DNA of 64,000 bases from JALZKA01 sp963717635 (GCA_963717635.1 OY970347.1:1612001-1676000), one strand, 5' to 3'; shown: positions 34,350 through 43,888, counted from the first letter of the stretch. Numbers and translations: made by a program. Notes: generated by a model not told the origin, from the letters alone.

Positions 34350-35429
34350 TTGCGAAGATTGACGTCATCTGTGGGCGGGCCCGGGCCAGAATCGCTTCTG
34401 ATCGCTGTCGCGGCGCTGGGGATCGCCGCCGGCTGCGGGTCGTCCGACGACGACCCGTCCCGCCCGCCCGCGATCGAGCTGGGTTCAGATGGGGTCGTGT
34501 CGGTCGCGGCGACCGGAGACTTCGGGATGCAGGAAACGAGCGTTGCCACCCTGGAAGCGATGGCCGAGGCCGAACCCGATGTGTACTTGGGACTGGGGGA
34601 CTTTTCGTACGCCGGACCGGAGTCCGTGGAGCCATTCTGCGAGCTGATCGCGACCGAGCTCGGTCCCGACGCCCCGTTCGCGATCGTCTCTGGTAACCAC
34701 GAGGAGGATCCCGGAGCAGACGGGCGGCTCGCGGACTTCGCGGATTGCCTTCCCGACCGCGTCGGCGCCGTGGGCGACTACGGGCGCGAGTACTACTTCG
34801 ACGTAGGCCGGCTCGCACGCATCATCATGATCTCGCCCGCCCTGACCATTGACGGCGAGAGGTATCGCTACCGTCGCGAAGGCGTATCCCCTGACCGGCA
34901 TCTTGCCTGGCTCGAGGCGACGATCGACGAAGCTCGTAGACGGGGCGTCAAATGGCTTGTGGTGGGAATGCACATGAACTGCCTCAGCGTCGGGCGCTAT
35001 GGGTGCAAGATCTCTAAGGAACTGGTGTCCACGCTTCTCGACCGCGGCGTCGACATCGTGCTGAGCGGGCACGACCACACCTATCAGCGCTCACACCAGC
35101 TGGCCGCGCCCCGCCCGGGATGCCCACGCGTGACGCCCAACGAGTTCGATCGCGACTGCGTTGCCGACAGCAGCGGGCCCTATCGAAAGGGCGGCGGAAC
35201 GCTGTTCCTGGTCTCCGGTGCCGGTGGCGCTTTCGGCAGCTTCTATTCGGTCTATCCGAACGATCCCGAGGCGGGCTACTTCGCCGCTTCGATGGGCGAG
35301 AACACGCGCGGCAAGCGCCACGGCTTTTCGCTGCTGACGCTTGAGCCCGGAAGGGCATCGATTCGGTTCGTGGGTTCGACGCCCGGTAGGTTCGGCGACC
35401 GGGCGCTGATCGCCGCGGGACCAGGCTGA
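34350..35429 (+). CDS. Calcineurin-like metallophosphoesterase, probable lipoprotein
   Basis: This protein of about 359 aa has an N-terminal signal ending IAAGC (lipobox-like), so it is probably membrane-tethered outside the cell. Metallophosphatase motifs are seen in order: ATGDFG (ATGD), LGLGDFSY (GD), VSGNHEE (GNHE), VVGMHMN (H) and SGHDHTYQR (GHDH). This is the purple-acid-phosphatase-like arrangement. Start TTG 34350 (RR-rich n-region follows), with TTG 34359 and GTG 34371 as alternatives. It may act on a phosphorylated surface molecule; the substrate is unknown. Confidence 0.82.
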   Translation: MRRLTSSVGGPGPESLLIAVAALGIAAGCGSSDDDPSRPPAIELGSDGVVSVAATGDFGMQETSVATLEAMAEAEPDVYLGLGDFSYAGPESVEPFCELIATELGPDAPFAIVSGNHEEDPGADGRLADFADCLPDRVGAVGDYGREYYFDVGRLARIIMISPALTIDGERYRYRREGVSPDRHLAWLEATIDEARRRGVKWLVVGMHMNCLSVGRYGCKISKELVSTLLDRGVDIVLSGHDHTYQRSHQLAAPRPGCPRVTPNEFDRDCVADSSGPYRKGGGTLFLVSGAGGAFGSFYSVYPNDPEAGYFAASMGENTRGKRHGFSLLTLEPGRASIRFVGSTPGRFGDRALIAAGPG

Positions 35430-35485
35430 GCAACGCTACGCCCCAGGTCGCCTGCTGCTCGGCAACCGCGCCGTGGCCTACCTCC

Positions 35486-37009
35486 TCACGAGCGTCTTTC
35501 GCCTGGCGATGAAGAGGCCGGCGGCAGCGCGCCAAGCGCCCGCTTGTCGATCTTGCCGCTGCCGATCCGCGGCAGCTCGTCGTGGATCCACACCCGCTTC
35601 GGGATCATGTGATCCTCGAGGTGCTCGGCGCAGTGGCGCCGTAGCGCCGCCTCGTCGAGGTCGTGGCCGGGCAGCGGAGCCACGTGCGCATGGACGACCG
35701 CGCCGAGCAACTCGTCGGGCACTCCCACGGCCGCCGCCTCACGAACTCCCTCGACCGCGTGCAGCACCTCCTCGATCTCCCGCGGCACGACCTTTTCGCC
35801 GCGCGACTTGAAGACGTCGTCGCGGCGGCTCACGAAGTAGAGGAAGCCGGCCGCGTCCGTGCGAAACAGGTCGCCGGTCACGAGCACCCGTTCGGACGCA
35901 GAGCGCCCGCGGCGGACCCGGCGTGCCGTGAGCTCATCGTTGCCCCAGTAGCCCTGCATGACATGGGCTCCGCGGACGATCAGCTCCCCGGTCTCGTCCG
36001 GACCGAGCACGCGGCCCTCGTTGTCTTCGATCCAGACCTCGGTCCCGGGGATCGCGATGCCTGCCGAGGTCGGGCGCCGCTCGAATTCCGCCGGCGGCAA
36101 GAAGCAGATCCGTTGTGCCTCGGTCTGCCCGTACATCGGGCACACGCCGGCGCCGGGCAGCGCTTCGCGGAGGCGGCGACCCATTGCCTCGGGCAGTGCG
36201 GCGCCGGCGCTCGTCAGCAGGCGTAGGTGGGGGAGCTCGCGGCCGGCCAGGCCCTTCAGCGAGAGGAGGACGCCGAACACGGTCGGAACGCCCGGGAGGA
36301 TCGTGATCCGCTCCTCCTCGAGAAGCTGGACGACCCTTCCCGCGAACGCGAACCCGGGCTCGAGGACCAGGGTGGCGCCCACCCGTACACAGGTGAAGAG
36401 CTGGTAGAGGCCGTAGCCGAACGAGAGCTGCAGGACGCACAGCACGCGATCGTCGGCAGACATCCCGAGCGATTCGGCAATCGCACCGGCTACGAACGAC
36501 ATGTTGGCATGCGAGTGCATGACCCCCTTGGGCTCGCCCGTCGAGCCCGAGGTATAGATCACGCAGCCAAGATCGACCGGCAGCGGCGAGGACGGAGGCG
36601 AGCCGTCAGACGGGATGTCGGCGACGTCGCAGACCTCGGCCCCGGAGTCCTCGACCGCGGCCGCGGCCAACGCTGCCCGCTCGTCGTCGCAGACGAGGAG
36701 CCGCGGACGGCAATCGGCGAGCACCGCGGCCAGCTTCTCGCGCTTCATCTGCGGATTGAGCGGCGCGAGCGCCGCCCCGGAGCGCAGGATTCCGTAGATC
36801 GCGCCGACCGCCGGGGCGCCGTTCGGCAGCATCAGCGCCACGCGGTCCCCCCGCTCAACTCCCCGCCCCGCCAGACCGGCGGCGACCCGGTCGGCGACCG
36901 CGTCGAGCTCGGCAAAGGTGAGGACGTCCGTCCCGGCGATCACCGCCGGGGACGTGGGGGCGCGGCACGCGGTTTCGCGCAGCTCGTCGGCCAGCGTCCG
37001 CGCGCTCAC
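35486..37009 (-). CDS. AMP-forming acyl-CoA/acyl-ACP synthetase (ANL superfamily)
   Basis: This 507-aa adenylate-forming enzyme has the core motif YTSGSTGEPKGVMHSHANM. It also carries MYGQTEAQRICFLPP, VLVTGDLFRTDAAGF, VSRRDDVFKSRGEKV and the C-terminal lysine motif RIGSGKIDKRAL. It activates a carboxylic acid as AMP ester and likely loads the ACP encoded just upstream. It overlaps that ACP gene by 4 bp. Together with asnB and nadE it forms a four-gene operon of the type seen in exosortase A/EPS loci. Confidence 0.9.
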   Translation of the reverse strand: MSARTLADELRETACRAPTSPAVIAGTDVLTFAELDAVADRVAAGLAGRGVERGDRVALMLPNGAPAVGAIYGILRSGAALAPLNPQMKREKLAAVLADCRPRLLVCDDERAALAAAAVEDSGAEVCDVADIPSDGSPPSSPLPVDLGCVIYTSGSTGEPKGVMHSHANMSFVAGAIAESLGMSADDRVLCVLQLSFGYGLYQLFTCVRVGATLVLEPGFAFAGRVVQLLEEERITILPGVPTVFGVLLSLKGLAGRELPHLRLLTSAGAALPEAMGRRLREALPGAGVCPMYGQTEAQRICFLPPAEFERRPTSAGIAIPGTEVWIEDNEGRVLGPDETGELIVRGAHVMQGYWGNDELTARRVRRGRSASERVLVTGDLFRTDAAGFLYFVSRRDDVFKSRGEKVVPREIEEVLHAVEGVREAAAVGVPDELLGAVVHAHVAPLPGHDLDEAALRRHCAEHLEDHMIPKRVWIHDELPRIGSGKIDKRALGALPPASSSPGERRS

Positions 37010-37269
37010 TCCGACCGCTTGCGCTCGACGTAGTTGACGATCGCCTCAATCGAGCCGAGGTTCTCCTCGGTGATCTCGACGGCCTCGACCGCCACCCCAT
37101 AGCGCGCCTGGATTTCTTCGACGAGCTCGACGAAACCGAGCGAGTCGACCACCCCGAGCGTCAGAAAGTCGTCGCCGTCGCCAAGCTCGACGTCCGGGTG
37201 CAGGTAGAGGAAGTTTTCCTCGATGAATCCGCGGATGTCGCTTCGAACCTCAACGGTTGGGTCGCTCAT
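37006..37269 (-). CDS. Acyl carrier protein
   Basis: This 87-aa carrier protein has the phosphopantetheine attachment serine in VVDSLGFVEL (DSL). Its four-helix acidic composition and length match stand-alone ACPs. It overlaps the synthetase by 4 bp at its 3' end and asnB by 4 bp at its 5' end, so all are translated together. It should carry the acyl group activated by the neighbouring ligase for transfer to an amine or sugar. Confidence 0.9.
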   Translation of the reverse strand: MSDPTVEVRSDIRGFIEENFLYLHPDVELGDGDDFLTLGVVDSLGFVELVEEIQARYGVAVEAVEITEENLGSIEAIVNYVERKRSE

Positions 37270-39233
37270 CTAACTCCCTCCACTTGACCTGCCGCCGTCC
37301 TGTCGATTCTGATGCGCGGCTCGGCAGTCTCTGCCGGGTACCGCTGCGACCCTTGCATGAAGGCCCGGTGCCAAAGCTGCGCCGAGAGGACACCGGTCAC
37401 GGCCATCCCCTCGCGCATCCCGGTCGCTCGGCCCGCACGGCATCGTTTCACGAGACCCGCGACCCGCGCGCCGTCCCAGAGCCCGGTCCGCGCGAGCGCG
37501 GCGTCCGAAAGCACCTCGCCAACCCAATCGGGCGCCCCCGGGGCGAAAAACGGCAGCACCTCCGGAGCGCGATAAGGCTGCTTGCGCCGGGCGACTATCC
37601 CCGCAGGCAACAGACGGGCGGCGACCGCGCGCAGCGCGACCTTGTCGTCCTTGCCGTCGAGCTTGCGGCTCGCCGGGAGCGCAGCAGCGTGCTCGAAGAC
37701 GCGATGGTCCAGGAACGGATAGCGGCCCTCGACGCCGTGAGCCATCGCGACGCGGTCGCCCTGTGCAGCGAGCAGGTAGGGCTCGAGCAGGGTCGTCACC
37801 TCGAGCCAGGCCGCCCGCTCGAGCCGGCTCCAGCGGGCGAACGCGTCCGGAAGCTCAGCCCGCAAGCTTTCGAGGGAACTCGACGGGTCCATCCGCCCTG
37901 CCACGTCTCGGTGATAGAGGCCCTTGATCACCCCGGTTGCGGTCGCTCTGGTCAGGTGCGACCCGAGCAGCTCGTCGCCGGCACCGGTCTCGAGGATGAA
38001 GCGCCGCATCGCCGGGCCCCGGCGAGCCTCGTCGCCGAAGGTCGCGTAGAGCTGGTCGACGAGAGCGGCGGCGGCGGCCGGATCGTGTTCGTTCAGCTCG
38101 CGCGCCACGACCTCCTTGAACAAATCGTAGCCCCAGAACAGCTCGTCGGCGCCCTCTCCCGTCGCCACGACCGTGATTCCGTTCGCGCGCACCTCGCGGG
38201 CGAGCAGGTAGAGCGGGACGGGAGCGGTCCGGATCAGCGGAGTCTCGGCGTGCCAAACGACCTCGGGAAACGCATCCGCGATGTCCGTGGGCTCGATCTC
38301 CAGGACGTGATGCTCGGTGCCGATCGCTCCCGCCACCTCCTCCTGTTGGACTCGCTCGTCGTAAGCTGGATCGCGGAACGCGACCGAGAACGTGCGCAGG
38401 CGGTGGTTCGCCTCCTCCTGGGCCAGCGCCGTGATCAGGCTCGAGTCGAGCCCACCCGAGAGGTACGCACCGACCGGCACGTCGGCGCGCAGCCGCAGCC
38501 TCACGCTGTCCCTCAGGAGGGCCTCGAGGTCGGTCTCTCCCTCATGCGCCGCGCCATAGTCCGGCCGCCACCAACGGCGCTCGGCGACGATCCGACCACG
38601 CTCCCAGACCAGGAAGCCTCCGGGCGGGAGCTGTCGGACACCCCGGAAGGTTGTCCGGGGCGGGCGCGGACCCCACAACGTGAACACGTCGTCGATTCCG
38701 GCCAGGTCGGTCTCGGGTGCGACCTCGCCGGACGCGAACAGAGCCTTTGCCTCGGATCCGAAGACGATGGTCCCGTCGTCGCGCAACGCAAAGTGGAGCG
38801 GGCGGACGCCGAAGCGATCGCGGACCAGCGTCAGCCGACGCTTGTCGGCCTGCCACCAGGCGAAAGCGAACTGGCCGTTGAGACGATCCAGGGCGGGGAG
38901 GCCGTCACGCTCCAGCAGATGCAAGACGACTTCCGTGTCGGTCGTGGTCTCGAAGCTGTCGCCGGCTGCCTCCAGCTCCGCTCGCAGCTCCGGATGGTTG
39001 TAGACCTCGCCGTTGTAGACGATCAGCCCGCCGGTACGAGTCTCGATCGGCTGCCACCCTCCGGGCAGGTCAAAGATCGCCAGGCGCGAGGACACCAGAC
39101 CGGCGCCGTGGTCGAGCACGAGCCCGAACCCGTCCGGGCCTCGGTGACGGATCGACGCCGCCATCCGCAGCAGCGCGCTCTCGGCGACGGCAGGTTGGCG
39201 CGCCGGATGCACGATCCCGGCGATGCCGCACAC
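37266..39233 (-). CDS. Asparagine synthase-like glutamine amidotransferase
   Basis: This 655-aa AsnB-type enzyme has the N-terminal nucleophile Cys2 (MCGIAGIVHP), RHRGPDG and YNGEVYN. The C-terminal synthetase domain has YLSGGLDSSLI and GEGADELFWGYD. It would use glutamine nitrogen to amidate an adenylated carboxylate. In EPS-associated contexts, similar enzymes are annotated amidotransferase 1, so free asparagine need not be the product. It follows nadE by 2 bp and overlaps the ACP gene by 4 bp. Confidence 0.9.
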   Translation of the reverse strand: MCGIAGIVHPARQPAVAESALLRMAASIRHRGPDGFGLVLDHGAGLVSSRLAIFDLPGGWQPIETRTGGLIVYNGEVYNHPELRAELEAAGDSFETTTDTEVVLHLLERDGLPALDRLNGQFAFAWWQADKRRLTLVRDRFGVRPLHFALRDDGTIVFGSEAKALFASGEVAPETDLAGIDDVFTLWGPRPPRTTFRGVRQLPPGGFLVWERGRIVAERRWWRPDYGAAHEGETDLEALLRDSVRLRLRADVPVGAYLSGGLDSSLITALAQEEANHRLRTFSVAFRDPAYDERVQQEEVAGAIGTEHHVLEIEPTDIADAFPEVVWHAETPLIRTAPVPLYLLAREVRANGITVVATGEGADELFWGYDLFKEVVARELNEHDPAAAAALVDQLYATFGDEARRGPAMRRFILETGAGDELLGSHLTRATATGVIKGLYHRDVAGRMDPSSSLESLRAELPDAFARWSRLERAAWLEVTTLLEPYLLAAQGDRVAMAHGVEGRYPFLDHRVFEHAAALPASRKLDGKDDKVALRAVAARLLPAGIVARRKQPYRAPEVLPFFAPGAPDWVGEVLSDAALARTGLWDGARVAGLVKRCRAGRATGMREGMAVTGVLSAQLWHRAFMQGSQRYPAETAEPRIRIDRTAAGQVEGVR

Positions 39234-39235
39234 CG

Positions 39236-40210
39236 TCAGCCCCTTTCGTCGATCAAGACCGCCGGCGCGTGCAGGTACATGGTCGCGACCCGGCGCCGCT
39301 CGATCTCGCCGTAAGCAACCTCGACCTGCTCGGACGTCAGCTCCACCCGCGGAGCCAGCTCCGCGGCTGCGACGCCGTGCAGCTGGCCCCAGAGCAGCAG
39401 GTCCATGCGCTCGTAGGGGTGACCGAAGAAGAACTCCTCCTGCGTCTGCGGCATGCTGAACGTCTCGGTGGTGGGTGTGCGCTCGATGATCGACCGCGGG
39501 AGGTTGAGTTCCCGCGCGAGCGCGAAGACCTGGCTCTTGTATAGCCCCGCGATCGGCTTCAGGTCGGCAAGGCCGTCACCGCCCTTGACGAAGAACCCCT
39601 GGTCGTACTCAAGCAGGTTTGGGGTTCCCGCCACCGCGTAGCCGAGCCGGTCGGCCCAGGTGTACTCCACCAGCTTGCGAATCCTCTGCTTCATGTTGGT
39701 CGCGGCGAGCAGCCGCCGGTACGGCTCGGCCGGCATCCGCCGCTCCTCGACGGTTCCATCCGGGCGTTCAACCACGAGCGAGAAGACGATGATCCCGCCG
39801 GTCGGGGGGGAGCGAACGAGCTTGTGGCGCCAATCGGGCTCGTACTCGGGAAAGACCGCCCGGATCGCCTCGTCTCTGCTGCGGTAGCAGCCGAGACCGT
39901 CGAGCGCGGCGGTGATCGACTCCTCAACTGTCGGGGTGCCGAGTGACTCGGCCAGCTCTAGCCCGAGGTCCGACGACGAGTCGCCGACGTCGCGTTCGGG
40001 CAGCCGCAGGCAGAGCACGTGTCGCGGTCCGAGTGCGAGGGCGCAGATCGCGGCGACCACGCTGGAATCGATGCCGCCCGATACGGCGACAACCGCGCCG
40101 CGCCGGCCAAGCTCGCGCACGGCGGCAGCGGTCCGCTGCGCGAGGAGTTCGAGGTCGCGGCTGCCCCACGGCTCGCCGGTCGCCTGTCGGCTGGACTCAA
40201 GAGCGGTCAT
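39236..40210 (-). CDS. nadE: NAD(+) synthase-like ATP pyrophosphatase
   Basis: This ammonia-dependent NadE-like enzyme of about 324 aa lacks the N-terminal nitrilase/glutaminase domain. It has the PP-loop VAVSGGIDSSVVAA and GTPNLLEYDQGFFVKGGDG. NadE amidates nicotinic acid adenine dinucleotide. Being first in an operon with asnB, ACP and an acyl ligase is unusual, and it may amidate another adenylated substrate in that pathway. The ATG at 40210 was chosen, as the longer start at 40270 runs up to the divergent gene. Confidence 0.85.
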   Translation of the reverse strand: MTALESSRQATGEPWGSRDLELLAQRTAAAVRELGRRGAVVAVSGGIDSSVVAAICALALGPRHVLCLRLPERDVGDSSSDLGLELAESLGTPTVEESITAALDGLGCYRSRDEAIRAVFPEYEPDWRHKLVRSPPTGGIIVFSLVVERPDGTVEERRMPAEPYRRLLAATNMKQRIRKLVEYTWADRLGYAVAGTPNLLEYDQGFFVKGGDGLADLKPIAGLYKSQVFALARELNLPRSIIERTPTTETFSMPQTQEEFFFGHPYERMDLLLWGQLHGVAAAELAPRVELTSEQVEVAYGEIERRRVATMYLHAPAVLIDERG

Positions 40211-40273
40211 CGACTTGCCCTGCGAGGCACAAGCTACCTGTAAGCCACCCCGTACCGTTAGGTTGCCCACCCG

Positions 40274-41317
40274 ATGGCGATGATCCGCCCGCTAGAGGAA
40301 TCCGACCTCCCGAGCGTTGCGCGCCTGATGCACGGCGCCGGCTGGGGGCATGACGAGACGTTCCTCAGGCGAACACTGCTCGAGTATCCGTGGGCCGATG
40401 AGGACCTCCGCTCACTGGTCGCCGTCGAGGACTCGGAGGTGATTGGGTTCGTCGGGGCGCAGGTCCGGAGGATCCGGTTTGGCGACCGCTCGCTCCGCGG
40501 TGTGTGCGTGTCCCACCTCGCCGTGGCGCCGCGGCGACGCGGCGATGCATCGGGTGCCCTACTCCTCAGCAAGATGCTCGCCGGGCCTCAGGACCTGAGC
40601 TGGGCGGACAACGCCACCGACGCGGTGGTCCGGATGTGGCGAGCCTTTGGCGGACAGGTGGATGGCGCCCGGGTCTGCGACTGGCTGCTGGTGTTGCGTC
40701 CAGGAAGGTGGCTCGCCGGCATCGCCGCCTCGGCGCTCAGGCATAGGCAGGTTGGGCGCCAGGAGATCCCCGTGGGCGCGCTTCCGATCCACACGGTGCC
40801 GCTGAGGCGCCTGCGCGCCGCGGAGGCTCTCGATTCGGAAGTGCGAAGCGAGGATGCCACCGCCGAGGAGATAGTCGAGCGGCTGCCCGCGATCATCAAT
40901 GGCGTCTCGCTGCGGGTCGCACACGACCGGAGCTACCTCGACCACATGTTCCGGCTGGTCGACGCCGCTGGCGCCCCGTTCGTAAGGCGAATCGTCTTCC
41001 GAGGTGAGCGCCCGGTCGGCTGGTACGCCCGCCGGCCGCTGGCGCATGGCGTTTGTCGCGTGCTGCACCTCGCGGCTGCGGTTCGCGACGGCGACGACGT
41101 CCTCGGGCAATTGGTGGAGGACACGCGCAGGGATGGCGGCACCGCGCTCACCGGCCGTCTGGAACCCGGCCTGGAGGGGCCGCTCCAGACCCGCTTGGCA
41201 GTCCTGGGCCTGGCGCGCAAGCCCGTGATCCATACGCACGACCACGAGATCAGGGCGGCGATCTCCACGGAGGAAGCGCTGCTGACCCAGCTCGACGGCG
41301 AGTGGTACGCAACCTGA
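40274..41317 (+). CDS. GNAT-family N-acetyltransferase, two-domain
   Basis: This 347-aa protein has an N-terminal GNAT fold: MAMIRPLEESDLPSVARLMH, then VCVSHLAVAPRRRGDASGAL, the acetyl-CoA binding beta4-alpha3 region. A second, more diverged domain follows. It is divergent from nadE and may modify amino-sugars of the polysaccharide or the product of the asnB-ACP operon. The substrate is unknown. Confidence 0.75.
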   Translation: MAMIRPLEESDLPSVARLMHGAGWGHDETFLRRTLLEYPWADEDLRSLVAVEDSEVIGFVGAQVRRIRFGDRSLRGVCVSHLAVAPRRRGDASGALLLSKMLAGPQDLSWADNATDAVVRMWRAFGGQVDGARVCDWLLVLRPGRWLAGIAASALRHRQVGRQEIPVGALPIHTVPLRRLRAAEALDSEVRSEDATAEEIVERLPAIINGVSLRVAHDRSYLDHMFRLVDAAGAPFVRRIVFRGERPVGWYARRPLAHGVCRVLHLAAAVRDGDDVLGQLVEDTRRDGGTALTGRLEPGLEGPLQTRLAVLGLARKPVIHTHDHEIRAAISTEEALLTQLDGEWYAT

Positions 41318-41461
41318 TGAACCGCCGAACAGCCCGCGGATGCCAGGTTTTCAGGAGCCTAACGGGATCGACTACGGCGACGCCGGACCGAGCTGCCTAA
41401 GCGTCGAGATCGGCCAGAACTCACCGGGGCCGCCGCCGTGATCCGGTAAAACGGCGCCCAG

Positions 41462-41827
41462 CTACTCGGGCGAGATCCCACCGCTGCCGCCCTCGTCCTC
41501 GTCCTCCCCCTCGTCCTCGGTCGAAGTCGTGGTGGTCGGGTCGGTCGTCGTCGTGTCCGTGGTGGTCTCGGTTGTGCTCGTGGTCGAGGTCGTTGAAGTC
41601 GTGGATTCGGCGGTGGTGCTGGCGGTCGTAGATTCGGGTTCGTCGCCCCCGTCGTCGGAGGCCACGACGGCCAGCGCGACGCCCAGGCCCACGGCCAGGG
41701 CGGCGAGCAGCACGATCGCGGTCTTGGCGCCGCGGCTCATCCCGCCCTGCGGCTCGCCCGGACCGTCGGGGGGAGGCCCGCCCGGCGGCGGATCAGCGGG
41801 CATGTGGCGCGTCGGATCCTCGTGCAT
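41462..41827 (-). CDS. Mucin-like single-pass membrane protein
   Basis: This 121-aa protein has a Pro-rich N-terminal cytoplasmic part and one membrane helix (about residues 35-55, AKTAIVLLAALAVGLGVALA). A long Thr/Ser/Glu/Asp tail follows (about 62-120), rich in TST and TTT runs and ending acidic. Such tails are often O-mannosylated in actinobacteria, but this is inference. It lies 13 bp after argD, in the same direction, and is the last gene of that operon. No family is recognised. Confidence 0.6.
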   Translation of the reverse strand: MHEDPTRHMPADPPPGGPPPDGPGEPQGGMSRGAKTAIVLLAALAVGLGVALAVVASDDGGDEPESTTASTTAESTTSTTSTTSTTETTTDTTTTDPTTTTSTEDEGEDEDEGGSGGISPE

Positions 41828-41840
41828 GGTGCAAAGATAG

Positions 41841-43025
41841 TTATCCAGGCGTGATCGAAGCCCGGAGGATCGCCAATCCTTGTTCGACTTCCGGTTCCCC
41901 CACCACCAGGGGTGGGAGAAAGCGCAACATGCCCGGGCCTGGGCAGTTGATCACCAGGCCCGCCTCCAGGCATCGGTCGCGGGCGGCCGCGGCGTCAATG
42001 CCGTGGGCCAGGGTGACCCCCACCATCAGGCCTCGCCCGCGCACTTCCGCGACTCCGTCGAGAGCCGCGAGGCCAGTCATGAGGCGCTCGCCGGTCGCGC
42101 GCACGGTCGCCAGCAGGTCGTGGTCGGCCAGAACGTCCAGTGCGGCCAGGGCGGCGGCGGCGCCAACGGGGCCGCCGGCGAACGTCGAGCCGTGGTCGCC
42201 GAGCTCGAACGTGTCGCTCACCTCTGGCGTCGCGACCAGCGCTCCGACCGGCAGGCCGCCGCCCAGCGCCTTGGCGCTCGTCATCAGATCGGGCTGAACC
42301 GGCAGCTGCTCGTAGGCCCACAGCGACCCGGTGCGGCCCATCCCGGTCTGGACCTCGTCGAAGACCAGCAGCGCTCCCACCCGGTCGCAGGCCTCGCGTG
42401 CAGCGACCAGCACCTCGTCCGCGATCGGGAAGATCCCAGCCTCGCCCTGGATCGGCTCGATGAAGACCGCCGCCGTCTCGGCGCGCACCGCCCCGCGCAG
42501 CGCTCCTGCATCGTCGCGGGTGACGTGCGTGAACCCGCGCGGCAGCGGCCCGAAGCGGTCGTCGTCGGCCAGCCGGGGGGTCGCCGCCAGCGCGCCGAGG
42601 GTCCGGCCGTGGAAGCCGCCGTCGAGGCTCACGATCTCGGGATCGACGACGCCGCGTCCGCGCGCCTGCTTGCGCACCAGCTTGATCGCGCACTCCGCGG
42701 CCTCGGTTCCGGAGTTGCAGAGGAAGACCTTGCCGCCGAGGCTCGAAGCGCTCAGGCGCTCGGCCAGCCGCAGCGCGGGCTCGGAGAGAAACAGGTTTGA
42801 CGATCCACCGAAGGCCCCGGCCTGCCGCGCGACGGCTTCGACGATCCGGGGGTGGCAATGGCCCGCGTTGTGGACCGAGAGGCCGGCGAAGAAGTCGAGA
42901 TACGGCTTTCCGTCCGCGTCCCAGAGGCGCGCTCCCTCTCCGCGCACGAACTCGACCCCGGCCCGGGCGTACGTTGGCATCGTGTAGCGCGCGTCCAGCT
43001 CCCGAAGGGAATCCACCCCCGTCAC
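41841..43025 (-). CDS. argD: Acetylornithine aminotransferase
   Basis: This 394-aa class III PLP-dependent transaminase converts N-acetylglutamate semialdehyde to N-acetylornithine. Motifs include NSGTEAAECAIKL, GGFHGRTLGALAATP, LLVFDEVQTGMGRTG with the PLP-binding Asp, and MTSAKALGGGLPVGALVA with the Schiff-base Lys, followed by GDHGSTFAGGPVGAAAA. It overlaps argB by 4 bp. Normal length; placement next to argB supports ArgD rather than another omega-transaminase. Confidence 0.93.
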   Translation of the reverse strand: MTGVDSLRELDARYTMPTYARAGVEFVRGEGARLWDADGKPYLDFFAGLSVHNAGHCHPRIVEAVARQAGAFGGSSNLFLSEPALRLAERLSASSLGGKVFLCNSGTEAAECAIKLVRKQARGRGVVDPEIVSLDGGFHGRTLGALAATPRLADDDRFGPLPRGFTHVTRDDAGALRGAVRAETAAVFIEPIQGEAGIFPIADEVLVAAREACDRVGALLVFDEVQTGMGRTGSLWAYEQLPVQPDLMTSAKALGGGLPVGALVATPEVSDTFELGDHGSTFAGGPVGAAAALAALDVLADHDLLATVRATGERLMTGLAALDGVAEVRGRGLMVGVTLAHGIDAAAARDRCLEAGLVINCPGPGMLRFLPPLVVGEPEVEQGLAILRASITPG

Positions 43026-43888
43026 GGAGTAACCATCGTGCCGATGCCGGCGTCCGTGAACAGCTCGAGCAGCAGGCTGTGCGGCCGGCGGCCATCCACG
43101 ACCTGGGCCGAGCCCACGCCGCCCCGGATCGCCTCGACGATCGCCGCCAGCTTCGGGCGCATACCGTCGGCGACCTCGCCGAGGGCACGCTCGACCTCGT
43201 CGACCGTGGCACGGGAGATCAGGCTCTTCTCGTCGTCCGGATCCTCGAGCCAGCCCGGCACGTCGGTAATAAAGACCGCCTTGTGGGCGCGTAGCGCAGC
43301 CGCGACCTTGCCGGCGGCGGCGTCGGCGTTGACGTTGTACGAGTTGCCCTCGACGTCGGCGGCAACCGAAGCGATGACCGGGATGTAGTCGGCGGCGATG
43401 TGGTTCAGCACGTCCACGTTGATGCGCTCGATCTCGCCCACGCTTCCGACCTGATCCGCGTTGGCGACGGGTTTCACTGTGAACATCGAGCCGTCGTCGC
43501 CGGAGAGTCCCACCGCGGGCTGACCGTGCCGGTTGATCCGGTTGACGATGTCCGAGTTGACCTTCCCGAGCAGCACCATCTTCGCGACCTCGACGGTCTC
43601 GGGGTCGGAGACGCGCAGACCCTCGTGGAACCGGACCTCCATGCCCAGGCGCTCCATGTAGTCCGTGATGTCCGGGCCGCCGCCATGCACGACGACCGGG
43701 TTCAGGCCGACGTACTTGAGCAACACGACGTCCGTTGCGAACGCCTCGCGCAGCATCTCGTCGCCCATCGCCGCGCCGCCGTACTTGATCACCACCGTGC
43801 GGCCGTGGAACTGCTTGATGTAGGGCAGCGCCTCGAGCAGCGTCTCGACGCTGGCCACGCCCTCCGATGTGCGCCTTTCCGGGGTCAC
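43022..43888 (-). CDS. argB: Acetylglutamate kinase
   Basis: This 288-aa amino acid kinase phosphorylates N-acetylglutamate, the second step of arginine synthesis. It has TVVIKYGGAAMGD, VVVHGGGPDITDYMERLGM and the C-terminal region DGRRPHSLLLELFTDAGIGTM, typical of arginine-inhibited ArgB. It overlaps argD at its 3' end and argJ at its 5' end by 4 bp each. Confidence 0.95.
   Translation of the reverse strand: MTPERRTSEGVASVETLLEALPYIKQFHGRTVVIKYGGAAMGDEMLREAFATDVVLLKYVGLNPVVVHGGGPDITDYMERLGMEVRFHEGLRVSDPETVEVAKMVLLGKVNSDIVNRINRHGQPAVGLSGDDGSMFTVKPVANADQVGSVGEIERINVDVLNHIAADYIPVIASVAADVEGNSYNVNADAAAGKVAAALRAHKAVFITDVPGWLEDPDDEKSLISRATVDEVERALGEVADGMRPKLAAIVEAIRGGVGSAQVVDGRRPHSLLLELFTDAGIGTMVTP

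Noticed and set aside
37257..39314. 685-codon plus-strand frame opposite asnB
   Set aside because: The minus-strand asnB has catalytic motifs and fits its operon; the plus frame is low-complexity shadow.
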